Shown here one piece after another: positions 26,690 to 37,934 of a DNA stretch of 64,000 nucleotides. Position numbers and translations under genes: made by a program. Source of the stretch: Desulfovibrio sp. An276 (GTDB taxonomy: Bacteria > Desulfobacterota > Desulfovibrionia > Desulfovibrionales > Desulfovibrionaceae); NCBI RefSeq assembly GCF_002159665.1, contig NZ_NFJC01000006.1, positions 1 through 64,000 on the forward strand, given 5' to 3'. Position 1 is the stretch's first letter. Each line of letters starts with the position of its first letter. The notes below the pieces were generated by a model. That model was not told the DNA's origin and searched no databases. It saw only the letters and a program-made list of their open reading frames with translations.

Positions 26690-27835
26690 TTAGAACTTGA
26701 ACTGCGTGCTCTGGCGCCAAGTGTAGTAGGCGGGATCACGGAAGTCATCAATCAGATGATGGCTAAATTCCAGACCTGTCAGCTTGAAGAAGTCCTGCCA
26801 GCCGATACGTTCGGCCCAGTCACCCAGACGCTCGTACTTGCGGGCATGCTGGGCGTAGGTGTCGACGATCTTGCGCACAGTGGCGGTAAGGGTAGGCCAG
26901 CGAGGAGGCTCGTTGGGGATGTAGGCCACAACGACCTTGGAGAATTTGGGGAAGGTCATACGGTTGGAGACCTTGCCGCCAACCATGATGGCAATACCGT
27001 CGCCTTCCTTGTCGGCGATGGGCAGTGCGGGGCACATGGTGTAGCAGTTGCCGCAGTACATGCAGCGGTCTTCCTTGATGGCGATGGAGTTCACCTTCTG
27101 GCCTTCAAAGTCAACCTTGGTGGGACGCACGGCTGCCATGGGGCAGGCGGCCACGGCAAGCGGGATTTCGCACAGCTTGTCGGCCCACTTGTGGTCGATC
27201 ATGGGAGGCTTGCGGTGGATACCCACAAGGCCGATGTCCGAGCAGTGCACTGCGCCGCACATGTTGATGCAGCAGGCCAGAGACACACGCACGGGGGCGG
27301 GCAGACGCATGTCCTTGAATTCGTCGAACAGGGCGTCCATGACCACCTTCACAGGACCGGTGGAGTCGGTAGCGGGGGTGTGGCAGTGCAGCCAGCCCTG
27401 GGTATGCACAGGGTTGCTGATACCGGCACCGGTGCCGCCCACGGGGAACTTGTAGGAGCCGCCAGCGAACTTGCGGGAGTTCAGGTCGTCTTTCAGGGCC
27501 TTGGCAGTTTCAAGGTTGTCGGTGATGAACTCAATGTTGTTACGGGTGGTCCAGCGCACGAAGCCGCCAGTGTACTTGTCGGCGATATCGCAAACTTCAC
27601 GGATGGCGGTGATGGACATGGTACGGGAGCCAGCGCAACGGACCGTGTAGGCCTTGTCGCCGGACTCGGCCACGTGCATCAAAAGGCCGGGCTCAAGAAT
27701 TTCGTGGTACTGCCATTTGCCAAAGTTCTTGGCAATGACGGGCGGGAACATGGAGTCGTACTTGTGGGGACCAATGTCGGTGATACGACCTTCCATGGGT
27801 TTTTGAGGATTGTAGCCGGAAGAAATAAAGGCCAT
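26690..27835 (-). CDS. dsrB: dissimilatory sulfite reductase beta subunit DsrB
   Basis: DsrB carries the catalytic sirohaem-[4Fe-4S] unit of the cytoplasmic enzyme that reduces sulfite in energy metabolism. The 381-residue protein has sirohaem-cluster ligands at Cys151 (LHCHTP), Cys188, Cys189 and Cys193 (CCINMC). It also has a ferredoxin-type cluster at Cys231, Cys258, Cys261 and Cys264 (ACPMAA and CMYCGNC), at the same numbers as in Desulfovibrio vulgaris. It starts 18 bases after the dsrA stop, with a G-rich ribosome binding site. Confidence 0.98.
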   Translation of the reverse strand: MAFISSGYNPQKPMEGRITDIGPHKYDSMFPPVIAKNFGKWQYHEILEPGLLMHVAESGDKAYTVRCAGSRTMSITAIREVCDIADKYTGGFVRWTTRNNIEFITDNLETAKALKDDLNSRKFAGGSYKFPVGGTGAGISNPVHTQGWLHCHTPATDSTGPVKVVMDALFDEFKDMRLPAPVRVSLACCINMCGAVHCSDIGLVGIHRKPPMIDHKWADKLCEIPLAVAACPMAAVRPTKVDFEGQKVNSIAIKEDRCMYCGNCYTMCPALPIADKEGDGIAIMVGGKVSNRMTFPKFSKVVVAYIPNEPPRWPTLTATVRKIVDTYAQHARKYERLGDWAERIGWQDFFKLTGLEFSHHLIDDFRDPAYYTWRQSTQFKF

Positions 27836-27853
27836 TTTCGTTTCCCCCTAATC

Positions 27854-29164
27854 TTAGCGTTGATGACGAGAACGGTAATCAGCGAGGTCGCGCTTGAAGC
27901 CGCCGGGAACCTCATCTTCCTTGAAGAAGATGTAGGGGTTGTTACGGGGTTCTTTCACATGGAAGGCCTGGGCCTCGGTGTTCGTCACTTCGAGCAGCTT
28001 CTGGAAGGAAGCACGCTTCATCAGTTCGCCAAGACGCTCACGGTTCTTGCCTTCTTCAATCCACCAGTCCCAAATGTTTTCGATGATCTCTTTGAGTTCA
28101 TCGTAGGGCTGCTCGACCTTCACGAAGGGCACGAGCAGGGAGCCCATCTGGGCGCCGTCAACGACAGGGGCCTTAGCGCCGCAGAGGACGGAAGCGCCGC
28201 GGTCGTCGCCGATGTGCAGGGCGCGGGGCATGGTATCGATGCAGTGCATGCAGCGCACGCAGTTGGCATTGTCGATGGTCAGCTTCTGGCCATCCCAGCT
28301 CATGCAGTGGCTCGGGCAGCGATCGATGACTTCGGCCTGGATGTCGAACTTGCCCCAGTCACGGCCGCTGTGAGCGCCGGCATTGGGGGTGAATTCGCCG
28401 CCCACATAGGCCTTCACTGCGTCCTGATCAATCTTGATGTCGTCGCGCCAGGTGCCCACGACTGCGAAGTCGGAACGGGCCATGGCACAGACGCAGCCGT
28501 TGGGACAGCCGTCAAATTTGAACTTGAACTTGTAGGGGAAGGCGGGACGGTGCAGTTCGTCCTGGTAGTCTTCGGTCAGCTGGTAACATACGTCCTGGGT
28601 GTTGTAGCAGGCATATTCGCAGCGGGACATACCCATACAGGCAGCAGGAGTACGCAGGTTGGAGCCAGAACCACCAAGGTCGTTGTTCATCTCATGGGTG
28701 AGCTGGTAGAACACTTCCTCGAGCTGGGGAGTGGTGGTACCAATAAGAACGATATCGCCTGTGGAACCGTGCATGTTGGTAAGACCGGAGCCACGCAGAT
28801 CCCAAATGTCACACAGCTGACGGAGGAACTTGGTGCTGTAGAATTTGCCGGAAGGCTGGGCAACACGCATGGTGTGGAAATGGGCCACACCGGGGAACAT
28901 TTCGGGCTGGTCGCAGTAACGGCCGATAACGCCGCCGCCGTAACCGAAGACACCCACGATGCCACCGTGTTTCCAGTGTGTCTCCATGTCCTTGTAGCTC
29001 AGTTCAAGAAGGCCAAGCAGATCTTCACAGCAGTCCTGGGGAATCTGATAATCCAATCCGTCGGGGTTAGCTGCGCGATGGGCGGCCTCTTGTTTGATGT
29101 CAGACACAACGCTCGGCCAGGGGCCTTGTTCGAGTTGGTCCAACAGAGGGGTCTCAAATTTCAT
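27854..29164 (-). CDS. dsrA: dissimilatory sulfite reductase alpha subunit DsrA
   Basis: DsrA pairs with DsrB in the alpha2beta2 sulfite reductase, the last enzyme of dissimilatory sulfate respiration. The 436-residue protein starts MKFETPLLDQLEQGPWPS, as family members do, with GGAGG seven bases upstream. In-frame codons further back are noise. Ligands of the sirohaem-linked cluster are Cys176, Cys182, Cys220 and Cys224 (CMGMSRC, CPNGC). Ferredoxin-domain ligands are Cys283 and Cys302, Cys305, Cys308 (CVRCMHC). It is the first gene of dsrABD and has a long gene-free upstream region. Confidence 0.98.
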   Translation of the reverse strand: MKFETPLLDQLEQGPWPSVVSDIKQEAAHRAANPDGLDYQIPQDCCEDLLGLLELSYKDMETHWKHGGIVGVFGYGGGVIGRYCDQPEMFPGVAHFHTMRVAQPSGKFYSTKFLRQLCDIWDLRGSGLTNMHGSTGDIVLIGTTTPQLEEVFYQLTHEMNNDLGGSGSNLRTPAACMGMSRCEYACYNTQDVCYQLTEDYQDELHRPAFPYKFKFKFDGCPNGCVCAMARSDFAVVGTWRDDIKIDQDAVKAYVGGEFTPNAGAHSGRDWGKFDIQAEVIDRCPSHCMSWDGQKLTIDNANCVRCMHCIDTMPRALHIGDDRGASVLCGAKAPVVDGAQMGSLLVPFVKVEQPYDELKEIIENIWDWWIEEGKNRERLGELMKRASFQKLLEVTNTEAQAFHVKEPRNNPYIFFKEDEVPGGFKRDLADYRSRHQR

Positions 29165-29918
29165 TACCTTACCTCCACGTGGTTTGGGCAATATCATTTT
29201 GGGCCATCTTGGGACTGATGAAATTGTTCTCAAGCACGCCTTTATGCGTAATCTCGGACTTTCCAAACAGACCCATATAAATCAATGAATGCGAAAGCAA
29301 TAGCCAATTTTTACTGCCTTGGCAACTGTTCTTCATTTTTGCCGCGCAAGCTGTGAAAAAAGTATCATGCTGCTTTCGGGAAGGAGTTTTTTTCTTGTGC
29401 ATTTGGCCTGGTGCATCCCGCAAAAGCCCTTTTGGGCATTAGTTTCTGGCCTTGACCTGGGCGATTTTCCCGCGAAGCGCGCTGCATTTTGTCTGCAATG
29501 CAGGGCTTGAATATAAGGACAATGAACAAGGATACCCGAGCCAGAAAGAAAGTCAACAAAAGTTTTTGAGACGAGTTGTTTCTTGCTTTTAACATATTGA
29601 AATAATACAATTATTAGCCGAAAGAGGCCGTTGCGGGCATGCAACTGCAAGTTTTTTTGCTCTGCAAGCTGTGAAAAACAGAACAAGAAGGGGTTTGCGG
29701 GATCTGTTTGTGCTTGTTCCCGCTGGATCAAGCCTCGGGGCAGGCTGTGCATACGCTCTGTCTTGCCTGTGCGCTTTTTTACAAAAGTGCCCTGCAGTAC
29801 GCCTACCAAAGACGCGACAAAGCTTCTTGCCAGAAGCGGGGGGCAAAAGCTACATTGAGGCTCCTTCGTGAAGGCAGAGAATGTCTTCACAGATTCATGC
29901 TCAAAGAGGAACTCTCTC
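29165..29918. other. gene-free dsrA upstream region with a 25-bp imperfect direct repeat
   Basis: No gene is supportable in these 754 bases. Two copies of TTTTTGC-n3-GCAAGCTGTGAAAAA occur at 29336-29360 and 29654-29678, identical outside the three middle bases and 318 bp apart. A small inverted repeat CTGCATT/AATGCAG lies at 29482-29503. The region separates dsrA (leftward) from the unknown genes starting at 29919 (rightward) and should carry both promoters. Confidence 0.65.
29297..29325 (-). promoter_or_regulatory. candidate dsrA promoter
   Basis: On the minus strand TTGCCA, a 17-base spacer and TATTGC lie about 130 bases before the dsrA ATG. The match is moderate and no other pair in the first 150 bases is better. 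Confidence 0.35.
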
Positions 29919-30191
29919 ATGGAAGACGCAAACGGCATTTACTACTATCCAAACCCCAGCCTGCCCCAGGTGCGTGTCTATGTTCGCAGGGCAGAGGATG
30001 GCACAATAGAATTTCGCATGTGGGATGCAGAGCACGATGAAGTGTGGGAAAAGCACGGCTGGATCTCCATGGATGTGGTCAATGCAGCCATCGAGCTCTT
30101 CGGCACCGAGCGTGGCGACAACTGGCATCCAGAAGCCATCTATGATGCCTCTGTGGCAGAGGCCCTTTTGCAGGACAAGGAAAGGAAGTGA
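29919..30191 (+). CDS. hypothetical protein, 90 residues
   Basis: I do not recognise this family. The protein is acidic and soluble-looking, with aromatic-rich N-terminal strands (IYYYPNPSLPQVRVYVRR, IEFRMWDAEHDEVWEKHGW) and a helical C terminus. GAGGA eight bases before the ATG and a four-base overlap (GTGA) with the next gene support that it is expressed. It has no signal peptide or membrane segment. Confidence 0.8.
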   Translation: MEDANGIYYYPNPSLPQVRVYVRRAEDGTIEFRMWDAEHDEVWEKHGWISMDVVNAAIELFGTERGDNWHPEAIYDASVAEALLQDKERK

Positions 30192-30991
30192 GCAACTACA
30201 GGCTTGCCAGCAATCACGAATTTTTCGTGCGTGATCTCTTGCGCGATTATTGTGTAGTCTACCTTGCTGTAGATGAACAGCAGGTTCGTTGCCGAAAGGA
30301 CGGCAATATCTCCTACACACAGGTTCGCAATCTGATTGGCGAATCCATGAGCAAGGGAGTTCTCTGGCGTCTGAAGGATACAGCACACTATCTCTTCCGC
30401 AATGAAGAAAGCGTCCAGCAGGACAATTCTGCGGCAAGCTATACAAACATAGGCCGTCTTATAGACTGGTGCATAGGCTATGCCTTTCACGAGTGCTGCA
30501 AATTGCGCGAGGATGCCTTTCAGGGACAGCATTATGCAACAAGGCTGGTGCAACTTTCCTGCGAAAATCCCCTGACCATGCGTCTGTCTGCCCCGCTCAT
30601 GCCTCTTGCCGGGCAGACGGCTGAAAGCGTCAAAAGGGAGATCACGCGTATTTTGCATGTCTTGCGGGCAGGAATGCTTCTGCTTATACGTTTTCTTCCC
30701 TCTGCATCCGAGAACTGCAGTCTCGCCCGCTGGCTGGCTACGGACGAGGAAAGGGCGCGCAAAACCTTCCAGAATCTCTATCCTGCCCTGCTCAAGGCTC
30801 TCTACAAGAACAATCCCGAGCGCATGTACACTCTTGCGGCTGTGGATTTTCTGGATTGCGGCAGAACCTCTGAGGCTATGGCCCTGCTTGAGCACGCAAG
30901 GGGCATTGGCTCTTTGGACGAAGACGGGGTCAGGCTTGAGGATGCCCTGCGGGCGCGTGCAGAGGCGACATCTGCCCAAAAGGGACGTTGA
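30188..30991 (+). CDS. hypothetical protein, 267 residues
   Basis: No known domain was recognised. The protein is mainly alpha-helical by residue pattern. It has a hydrophobic helix near residues 150-170 (ILHVLRAGMLLLIRFL) that is too weak for a sure membrane segment, and a repeat-like C-terminal region. The start is GTG, overlapping the stop of the 90-residue gene in GTGA, which signals translational coupling. The two genes form a unit of unknown role. RlpA follows after 124 bases. Confidence 0.78.
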   Translation: MSNYRLASNHEFFVRDLLRDYCVVYLAVDEQQVRCRKDGNISYTQVRNLIGESMSKGVLWRLKDTAHYLFRNEESVQQDNSAASYTNIGRLIDWCIGYAFHECCKLREDAFQGQHYATRLVQLSCENPLTMRLSAPLMPLAGQTAESVKREITRILHVLRAGMLLLIRFLPSASENCSLARWLATDEERARKTFQNLYPALLKALYKNNPERMYTLAAVDFLDCGRTSEAMALLEHARGIGSLDEDGVRLEDALRARAEATSAQKGR

Positions 30992-31115
30992 GCAAAAAAG
31001 GCCCGCTTTTGTCCGGGGCGTGCAGCGTCAACTGGGTACGGGCAAGATACAAATAAAACGCTAAGGGAGGCGGCGTCCTTATCCCCTGTAAACAAGGGGG
31101 ACGCGCCGAAATTTG

Positions 31116-31868
31116 ATGAAGGCTGAAACTTCTCGATCGACGTATGCTACCGCCATTCTTGCGCTTGTACTGACCATGCTTTTCCTCCTGGCCGGTTGTG
31201 GAAGCAAGGAGCCTTCCATACGCACGCACGGACCGGGAGTGGATGAGCCCTACGTGGTTAATGGCAAAAAATACTATCCGCTTCTTTCTGCCGAAGGTTT
31301 CGAGCAGGAGGGCATTGCTTCCTGGTATGGCCCGGGCTTTCATGGCAAATCCACCTCTTCCGGGGAAATATTCAACCAGAATGCCATGACTGCAGCCCAT
31401 ACCATCCTGCCCTTTCAGAGCGAGATCGAAGTGACGAATTTACGCAATGGTCGCTCCATTGTGGTTCGCATCAATGACCGTGGCCCCTTCACGGATTCGC
31501 GCATCATTGATCTCTCGAAGGCCGCTGCGACAAAGCTCGATATCATAGGCACAGGCACAGCCAGGGTGCGCCTGCGCCATGTGGGGGGAGCAGAAGAGGC
31601 AAGAAGACCCTTGCCTCCGGCAGTGCAGCCCGTACAGGTGGAAGGAACGTTCTATATCCAGGTTGGCGTTTTTGGCAAAAGAGGCAATGCCCTGTCCGCC
31701 ATGCGCAAGACAAGGCGTCTGGACATGGAGTCCAGAGTGGATTACAGGCGCAGCCGCTGGTATGTGCTGCTTGGGCCATGGTCTGATCTCAACACTGCCA
31801 ACGACAATCTCTGGCGCGTTCGCGATGTTTTCCCCGATGCCTTTGTTGTCAGTGACGACAAGGTTTGA
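31116..31868 (+). CDS. rlpA: RlpA-like septal ring lipoprotein, DPBB and SPOR domains
   Basis: RlpA is an outer-membrane lipoprotein with lytic transglycosylase activity on denuded peptidoglycan in some bacteria. The 250-residue precursor has a lipobox LLAGC (lipidated Cys28). A double-psi beta-barrel domain (about 70-160) includes GIASWYGPGFHGKSTSSGE and the conserved VRINDRGPF. A C-terminal SPOR domain (about 180-250) contains YIQVGVFGKRGNA and WYVLLGPW. ATG 31116 is preferred over the adjacent TTG. The ribosome binding site is weak. A DegT-type gene starts 32 bases after its stop. Confidence 0.92.
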   Translation: MKAETSRSTYATAILALVLTMLFLLAGCGSKEPSIRTHGPGVDEPYVVNGKKYYPLLSAEGFEQEGIASWYGPGFHGKSTSSGEIFNQNAMTAAHTILPFQSEIEVTNLRNGRSIVVRINDRGPFTDSRIIDLSKAAATKLDIIGTGTARVRLRHVGGAEEARRPLPPAVQPVQVEGTFYIQVGVFGKRGNALSAMRKTRRLDMESRVDYRRSRWYVLLGPWSDLNTANDNLWRVRDVFPDAFVVSDDKV

Positions 31869-31900
31869 TGCGAAAACCCTTTTTTGAAGGAGTTTCTTAC

Positions 31901-33052
31901 ATGGCTATGCGTTTATCCCGCTCCATTGTCGGCAAGGCCGAAGCCGATGCCGTAGCAAGAATAATCATTGAGGACGGCTATCTTGGCATGGGCAAGGAAG
32001 TGCAGTGCCTTGAAGAGGATATTGCGGCCTATCTGGGCGTGCCGGCATCAAGGCTTGCTGCCGTGAATACCGGAACCGCAGCCCTGACCCTGGCAGTGGA
32101 TGCCACGGCTCCGGGAACCTTTGGCAAGGGTGTGCGAGGATCAGTCCTTGTCCCCTCGCTGACCTTTGTGGCGTCCTTTCAGGCCGTAACTGCCGCAGGA
32201 TGCAGACCCATAGCCTGCGAGGTCTTGCCTGAAACAGGGACCATTGATCTTGATGACGCAAAAAAGCGCCTGCAGGAAGACACCTTTGCCATCATGCCCG
32301 TACACTACGCCAGCAATCCCTGGGGTGTGGATGAGGAATACGCCTTTGCCAGGGAACACGGCCTCAGGGTCATAGAGGACGCAGCCCATGCCTTTGGCTG
32401 CAAGCATGATGGCAAAAGGATAGGCAGCTTTGGCGATGTCGTCTGCTTCAGTTTCGACGGCATCAAGAACATTACCTGCGGCGAAGGTGGCCTTGTGGTT
32501 GCCTTTGACGAGAAAGAGGCCAAGATCATACAGGACGCGCGTCTTTTGTCCGTGAACAAGGATACGGAAGCACGTTTTTGCGGGGGCAGAACCTGGGATC
32601 CCAGTGTCATGCGGCAGGGATGGCGTTTTCACATGAGCAATATCATGGCTGCAATAGGTCGTGTGCAGCTCTCCCGTTTTGAAAACGAATTTGTTCCCAC
32701 AAGAAAGCATCTCGCGCAGTTGTATCGCGACTGTCTGGCTGACGTACCCCTGATCAGATTCCTTGCAAGCGATGCGCGCGACGACATAGTGCCGCATATT
32801 CAGCCTGTACGCGTGCTGGATGGTCATATGCCAAGGGTTCGTCAGGCCCTGCTGGATGCAGGCATCCCTGTTGGCGTGCACTATAAGCCGAATCATCTGC
32901 TTGCCTATTTCCACGATGAAAACGCGGCTCCCTTGCCTGCAACCGAGGCTCTTTTTGGTGAACTCATGACGCTGCCCCTGCACCCAGGCCTTTCGGACCA
33001 GGATGTGCAGGATGTCTGCGCTGCCCTCAAGGCAGCTTGCGAAAACCTTTAG
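31901..33052 (+). CDS. DegT/DnrJ/EryC1/StrS-family aminotransferase
   Basis: The 383-residue PLP enzyme probably transfers an amino group onto a keto-sugar nucleotide for surface polysaccharide. PLP contacts are visible as NTGTAALTLA near residues 56-65, VIEDAAHAFG (Asp160) and the Schiff-base Lys189 in SFDGIKNITCGEGG. GAAGGAG eight bases upstream sets the ATG. It lies between rlpA and a family 2 glycosyltransferase on the same strand, suggesting a small glycan-modifying unit. The sugar substrate cannot be told. Confidence 0.9.
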   Translation: MAMRLSRSIVGKAEADAVARIIIEDGYLGMGKEVQCLEEDIAAYLGVPASRLAAVNTGTAALTLAVDATAPGTFGKGVRGSVLVPSLTFVASFQAVTAAGCRPIACEVLPETGTIDLDDAKKRLQEDTFAIMPVHYASNPWGVDEEYAFAREHGLRVIEDAAHAFGCKHDGKRIGSFGDVVCFSFDGIKNITCGEGGLVVAFDEKEAKIIQDARLLSVNKDTEARFCGGRTWDPSVMRQGWRFHMSNIMAAIGRVQLSRFENEFVPTRKHLAQLYRDCLADVPLIRFLASDARDDIVPHIQPVRVLDGHMPRVRQALLDAGIPVGVHYKPNHLLAYFHDENAAPLPATEALFGELMTLPLHPGLSDQDVQDVCAALKAACENL

Positions 33053-33061
33053 TCTTCATGC

Positions 33062-33083
33062 CGCCCGGCCTCCAAGCCGGGCG
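33062..33083 (+). terminator. GC-rich hairpin between aminotransferase and glycosyltransferase
   Basis: CGCCCGGC/GCCGGGCG, 8-bp stem with a 6-base loop, 9 bases after a stop codon. No T run follows, so termination is doubtful. Confidence 0.4.
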
Positions 33084-33103
33084 ACTTCATCAAGGAATAC
33101 CCC

Positions 33104-34072
33104 ATGAGCGAGAATACGGCCACTCCCAGGGTTTCAGTGATCATGAACTGTCTTGATGGCGAAAAGCATCTGGCAAGTGCCATGGACAGCGTGATGAACC
33201 AGAGTTTCCAGGATTTCGAAATTGTTTTCTGGGACAATTGCTCCACAGACTCAAGCCCTGAAATAGCCAAGAGTTATAAGGACAAGGTGCGCTATTTTCG
33301 CGGTGAAAAAAAGGTGCGTCTGGGGGCAGGTAGAAATCTGGCCATAGCCCAGGCAAGGGGTGAATTCATAGCCTTTCTGGACTGCGACGACTTGTGGAAA
33401 CCGACAAAGCTGGCAAAGCAGATTGCGCTTTTCGACAAAAATCCCCGCATTGGACTGGTGACAACGGACACCGAGGTCTTTAGCGGGGACAAGGTCATGC
33501 GTCGTGTGTTTGAAGGCGCAAGGCCCGCTCGGGGCATGGTTTTTTCCGAGCTGATCAAAAGGCAGTGGATATCCATGTCCTCGGCCATAGTGCGCAGAAA
33601 GGCCCTTGAGGATCTGGTTCCGGGAACAGGCTGGAGCGGCGGCTGGTTTGACGAGGAGCTCAACGTCTCCGAAGAGGCGGATGTTTTCTACCGCATAGCC
33701 CACGACTGGGAGCTCGACTATGTGGACGAGCCTCTGACACGCTGGCGTGTACACGGGCAGAACACCACTCTGCGGCGCTTTGGGGAATTTGCCAGAGAAA
33801 CGCGTATCATCCTCGAAAAGCACAGAAAGCTGTACCCGAACTACGACATTGAACACGCGGACTTGTGCGAACTTCTACAGACAAGGGCCGATTTTGAAGA
33901 GGCTGTCTCCCTGTGGCAGAAGGGTGACGGGGCAAGGGCTCGCAGCCTTCTTGCCCCCTATGGCAAGAAAAACAGGAAGATCGTGGCCTTTCGCCTGCTG
34001 AGCTACCTGCCGGGTTCGCTTTTTGACGTTGCCGCAAGTATCTACTACAGACTGCCCAAACTGTTTTCCTAA
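33104..34072 (+). CDS. glycosyltransferase family 2
   Basis: The 322-residue protein has a GT-A domain with [31 protein letters not shown] at the N terminus. It also has the acceptor-side [25 protein letters not shown], where Asp-x-Asp binds the metal-nucleotide sugar. A helical C-terminal part follows without clear membrane segments. It probably adds one sugar in the same pathway as the aminotransferase before it. Its stop overlaps the stop of lepA on the other strand by four bases. Confidence 0.88.
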   Translation: MSENTATPRVSVIMNCLDGEKHLASAMDSVMNQSFQDFEIVFWDNCSTDSSPEIAKSYKDKVRYFRGEKKVRLGAGRNLAIAQARGEFIAFLDCDDLWKPTKLAKQIALFDKNPRIGLVTTDTEVFSGDKVMRRVFEGARPARGMVFSELIKRQWISMSSAIVRRKALEDLVPGTGWSGGWFDEELNVSEEADVFYRIAHDWELDYVDEPLTRWRVHGQNTTLRRFGEFARETRIILEKHRKLYPNYDIEHADLCELLQTRADFEEAVSLWQKGDGARARSLLAPYGKKNRKIVAFRLLSYLPGSLFDVAASIYYRLPKLFS

Positions 34073-35877
34073 TCGTCCTTGCCCACGGTAAGCGCAGCAA
34101 GGAAGGCTTCCTGGGGCAATTCTACGTTGCCCATGCGCTTCATGCGGCGCTTGCCTTCCTTCTGCTTCTCCAAAAGCTTGCGTTTGCGGGTAATGTCACC
34201 ACCGTAGCATTTTGCGGTCACGTTCTTGCGGAAGGGCGGGACGGTTTCCCTGGCTATAACCTTGGTACCGATGGCAGCCTGAATGGCCACCTCAAAGAGT
34301 TGGCGGGGGATGGTACGCTTGAGCTTCAGGGCAAGGCTTCTGCCATAGGGATAGGCGCTTTGCCTGTGCACAATGACAGCCAGGGCATCCACAGGATCGC
34401 CGTTGAGCAGGATGTCCAGGCGCACAAGGTCGGATTCCTTGTAGCCGACAGGACGATAGTCCATGGACGCGTAGCCCTTGGTCATGGATTTCATCTTGTC
34501 AAAGAAGTCGTAAACAATTTCAGCAAAGGGCATCTCGTAGGTAATGATGACGCGATTTGCGGCAGCGTACTGGAGATTCTTCTGTATTCCACGCTTGTCT
34601 TCGCACAATTTCAGGATGTTACCCACGTATTCGTTGGGAACGTGAATGTCCAGTTCCACAAAGGGCTCGTAGAGGGTCTGGATTTTGCCAGCATCTGGCA
34701 GATGGGCAGGGTTGTGGATCTCCAGCAATTCGTTGCCCGTTGTCAGGCAGCGGTAGATCACCGAGGGAGCAGTGGCTATGAGATCGACTTCGAATTCCCT
34801 CTCAAGGCGCTCCTGAATGATTTCCATGTGCAAAAGCCCCAGAAAGCCGCAGCGAAAGCCAAAACCAAGGGCCTGGCTGGTTTCTGGTTCAAAGCGGAAG
34901 GCCGCATCATTGAGCTGCAGTTTTTCCAGGGCAAACTTCAGTGCCTCGTACTTGTCTGACTCCGAAGGATAGAAGCCGCAGAAAACCATGGGCTGCACTT
35001 CCTTGAAGCCAGGCACGGGTTCTGCAGCAGGATTCAGGGCATGGGTAATGGTATCGCCCACACGTGCGTCGCCAAGCTCCTTGATGGATCCGCACAAAAA
35101 GCCCACTTCGCCCGCGTGCAGTTCGGGAATATCCATTGCCTCCGGGGAGAAGACGCCAAGGCGCAGCACCTCATATTCCTTGCCCGTGTTCATGAGGCGC
35201 ACCTTTTCGTTGAGACGCAGTGTGCCGTCTATAATACGGAAAAGGACCACTACACCTTGGTAGCTGTCGTACCAGGAATCGAAGATGAGGGCCTTGAGCG
35301 GAGCATTGATGTCACCCTTCGGGGCAGGCAGGCGCTCTACGATGGCTTCCAGAATGTCACCCACGCCCTGGCCTGTCTTTGCGGAACATTCGAGGGCGTC
35401 TGTGCAGTCAATGCCGATAATGTCCTCGATCTCTTCCTTTACAACGTCCGGCTGGGCGGAAGGAAGATCAATCTTGTTCAGAACGGGAATGATTTCCACA
35501 TTCTGGTCCATGGCGAGATAGACATTGCCAAGGGTCTGTGCCTCCACACCCTGGGTGGCGTCCACGACCAGCAATGCTCCCTCGCATGCAGCAAGAGATC
35601 TGGAAACCTCGTAGTTGAAGTCAACGTGCCCGGGGGTATCGAGCAGGTTGAATTCGTACAGCTCGCCATTTCTGGACCTGTAGGGAATGCGCACAGTTTG
35701 TGCCTTAATGGTGATGCCTCTTTCGCGCTCTATGTCCATGCGGTCCAGGTACTGTTCCTTGGCCTCTCGGGCGCTGACAAGCTTTGTCAGTTCCAGAATG
35801 CGGTCCGCAAGGGTCGATTTCCCGTGGTCGATGTGGGCAATGATGCAGAAATTCCTGATGTTGCTTAAGGCTGTCAT
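34069..35877 (-). CDS. lepA: elongation factor 4 (LepA)
   Basis: LepA is a ribosome-dependent GTPase related to EF-G. The 602-residue protein has the P-loop AHIDHGKST (residues 14-22), the switch region [18 protein letters not shown] and NKIDLPSA. These are followed by EF-G-like domains and the unique C-terminal domain (about 490-600) with [31 protein letters not shown] precedes the ATG, and a sigma70-type promoter is found 72-100 bases further upstream. Confidence 0.97.
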   Translation of the reverse strand: MTALSNIRNFCIIAHIDHGKSTLADRILELTKLVSAREAKEQYLDRMDIERERGITIKAQTVRIPYRSRNGELYEFNLLDTPGHVDFNYEVSRSLAACEGALLVVDATQGVEAQTLGNVYLAMDQNVEIIPVLNKIDLPSAQPDVVKEEIEDIIGIDCTDALECSAKTGQGVGDILEAIVERLPAPKGDINAPLKALIFDSWYDSYQGVVVLFRIIDGTLRLNEKVRLMNTGKEYEVLRLGVFSPEAMDIPELHAGEVGFLCGSIKELGDARVGDTITHALNPAAEPVPGFKEVQPMVFCGFYPSESDKYEALKFALEKLQLNDAAFRFEPETSQALGFGFRCGFLGLLHMEIIQERLEREFEVDLIATAPSVIYRCLTTGNELLEIHNPAHLPDAGKIQTLYEPFVELDIHVPNEYVGNILKLCEDKRGIQKNLQYAAANRVIITYEMPFAEIVYDFFDKMKSMTKGYASMDYRPVGYKESDLVRLDILLNGDPVDALAVIVHRQSAYPYGRSLALKLKRTIPRQLFEVAIQAAIGTKVIARETVPPFRKNVTAKCYGGDITRKRKLLEKQKEGKRRMKRMGNVELPQEAFLAALTVGKDD

Positions 35878-35948
35878 GCGTTTTCCCTATGAAGTCTTGT
35901 GCGTGCTTTGGCTGCTTGTGCAAAAGCCTGCCCTATGTCGGGCAAGGT

Positions 35949-35977
35949 CTGATACTATAGCCCCCCATTTCCGTCAA
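35949..35977 (-). promoter_or_regulatory. candidate lepA promoter
   Basis: On the minus strand TTGACG, 17 bases, TATCAG, placed about 75-100 bases before the lepA ATG. Confidence 0.55.
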
Positions 35978-36021
35978 ATGCATCTGATACCCGCGAGCAG
36001 GGGGCTGGAGCAGGGATAAAG

Positions 36022-36050
36022 AAAAAGGCCGGAAACGAATTCCGGCCTTT
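36022..36050 (-). terminator. terminator of the ATP synthase operon
   Basis: AAAGGCCGGAA and TTCCGGCCTTT form an 11-bp stem with a 5-base loop. On the minus strand TTTTTC follows. It lies 22 bases beyond the atpC stop. Confidence 0.9.
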
Positions 36051-36071
36051 AAAGAGTGGGTCTTGACTCGT

Positions 36072-36473
36072 CTAGTGACGTGCCAGACTCAGGCGAACCA
36101 GGGCACGGTTGAGTGCAGCCTGTGCCCTAGCATGGTCGATGTTGTCGGACTTGTCTGCCAGGCGCTCTTCGGCGCGTCTTTTGGCGGCTTCGGCTCTTGC
36201 GGCGTCAATGTCTTCCGCCAGTTCCGCAGATTCCACCAGGACGGTGACCACATTGTTGTTCACATCGGCAAAGCCCTGGTTGACGAACACCTTCTGTTCC
36301 TCTCTGGACTCTGTCCTGTAGCGCAGTACGCCGACTTTCAAGGCAGACAGGAGCGAGATGTGATTCTTCAGGACCGCAAACTCGCCAGCCATGCCGGGGC
36401 ACACGGCCACGGCAACGGGGGTGCTGACAACTGTCCGGTCCGGCGTCACAACTTCAAGAGTAAGTTCGCTCAT
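36072..36473 (-). CDS. atpC: ATP synthase F1 epsilon subunit
   Basis: Epsilon is part of the central stalk and regulates ATP hydrolysis. The 133-residue protein has the N-terminal beta-sandwich (LTLEVVTPDRTVVSTPVAV, GMAGEFAVLKNHISLLSALKVG) and the C-terminal helical hairpin rich in Ala, Glu and Arg. It is last gene of the atp operon, 30 bases after atpD. Confidence 0.96.
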   Translation of the reverse strand: MSELTLEVVTPDRTVVSTPVAVAVCPGMAGEFAVLKNHISLLSALKVGVLRYRTESREEQKVFVNQGFADVNNNVVTVLVESAELAEDIDAARAEAAKRRAEERLADKSDNIDHARAQAALNRALVRLSLARH

Positions 36474-36503
36474 TGAATACTCCTTCTGTGCCCGTTAAAG
36501 CGG

Positions 36504-37934
<1,431 letters not shown>

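Noticed and set aside
26654-29218. An 854-codon plus-strand open frame across the dsr genes
   Set aside because: It is the complementary shadow of dsrA and dsrB in a GC-rich genome. The minus-strand genes are certain.
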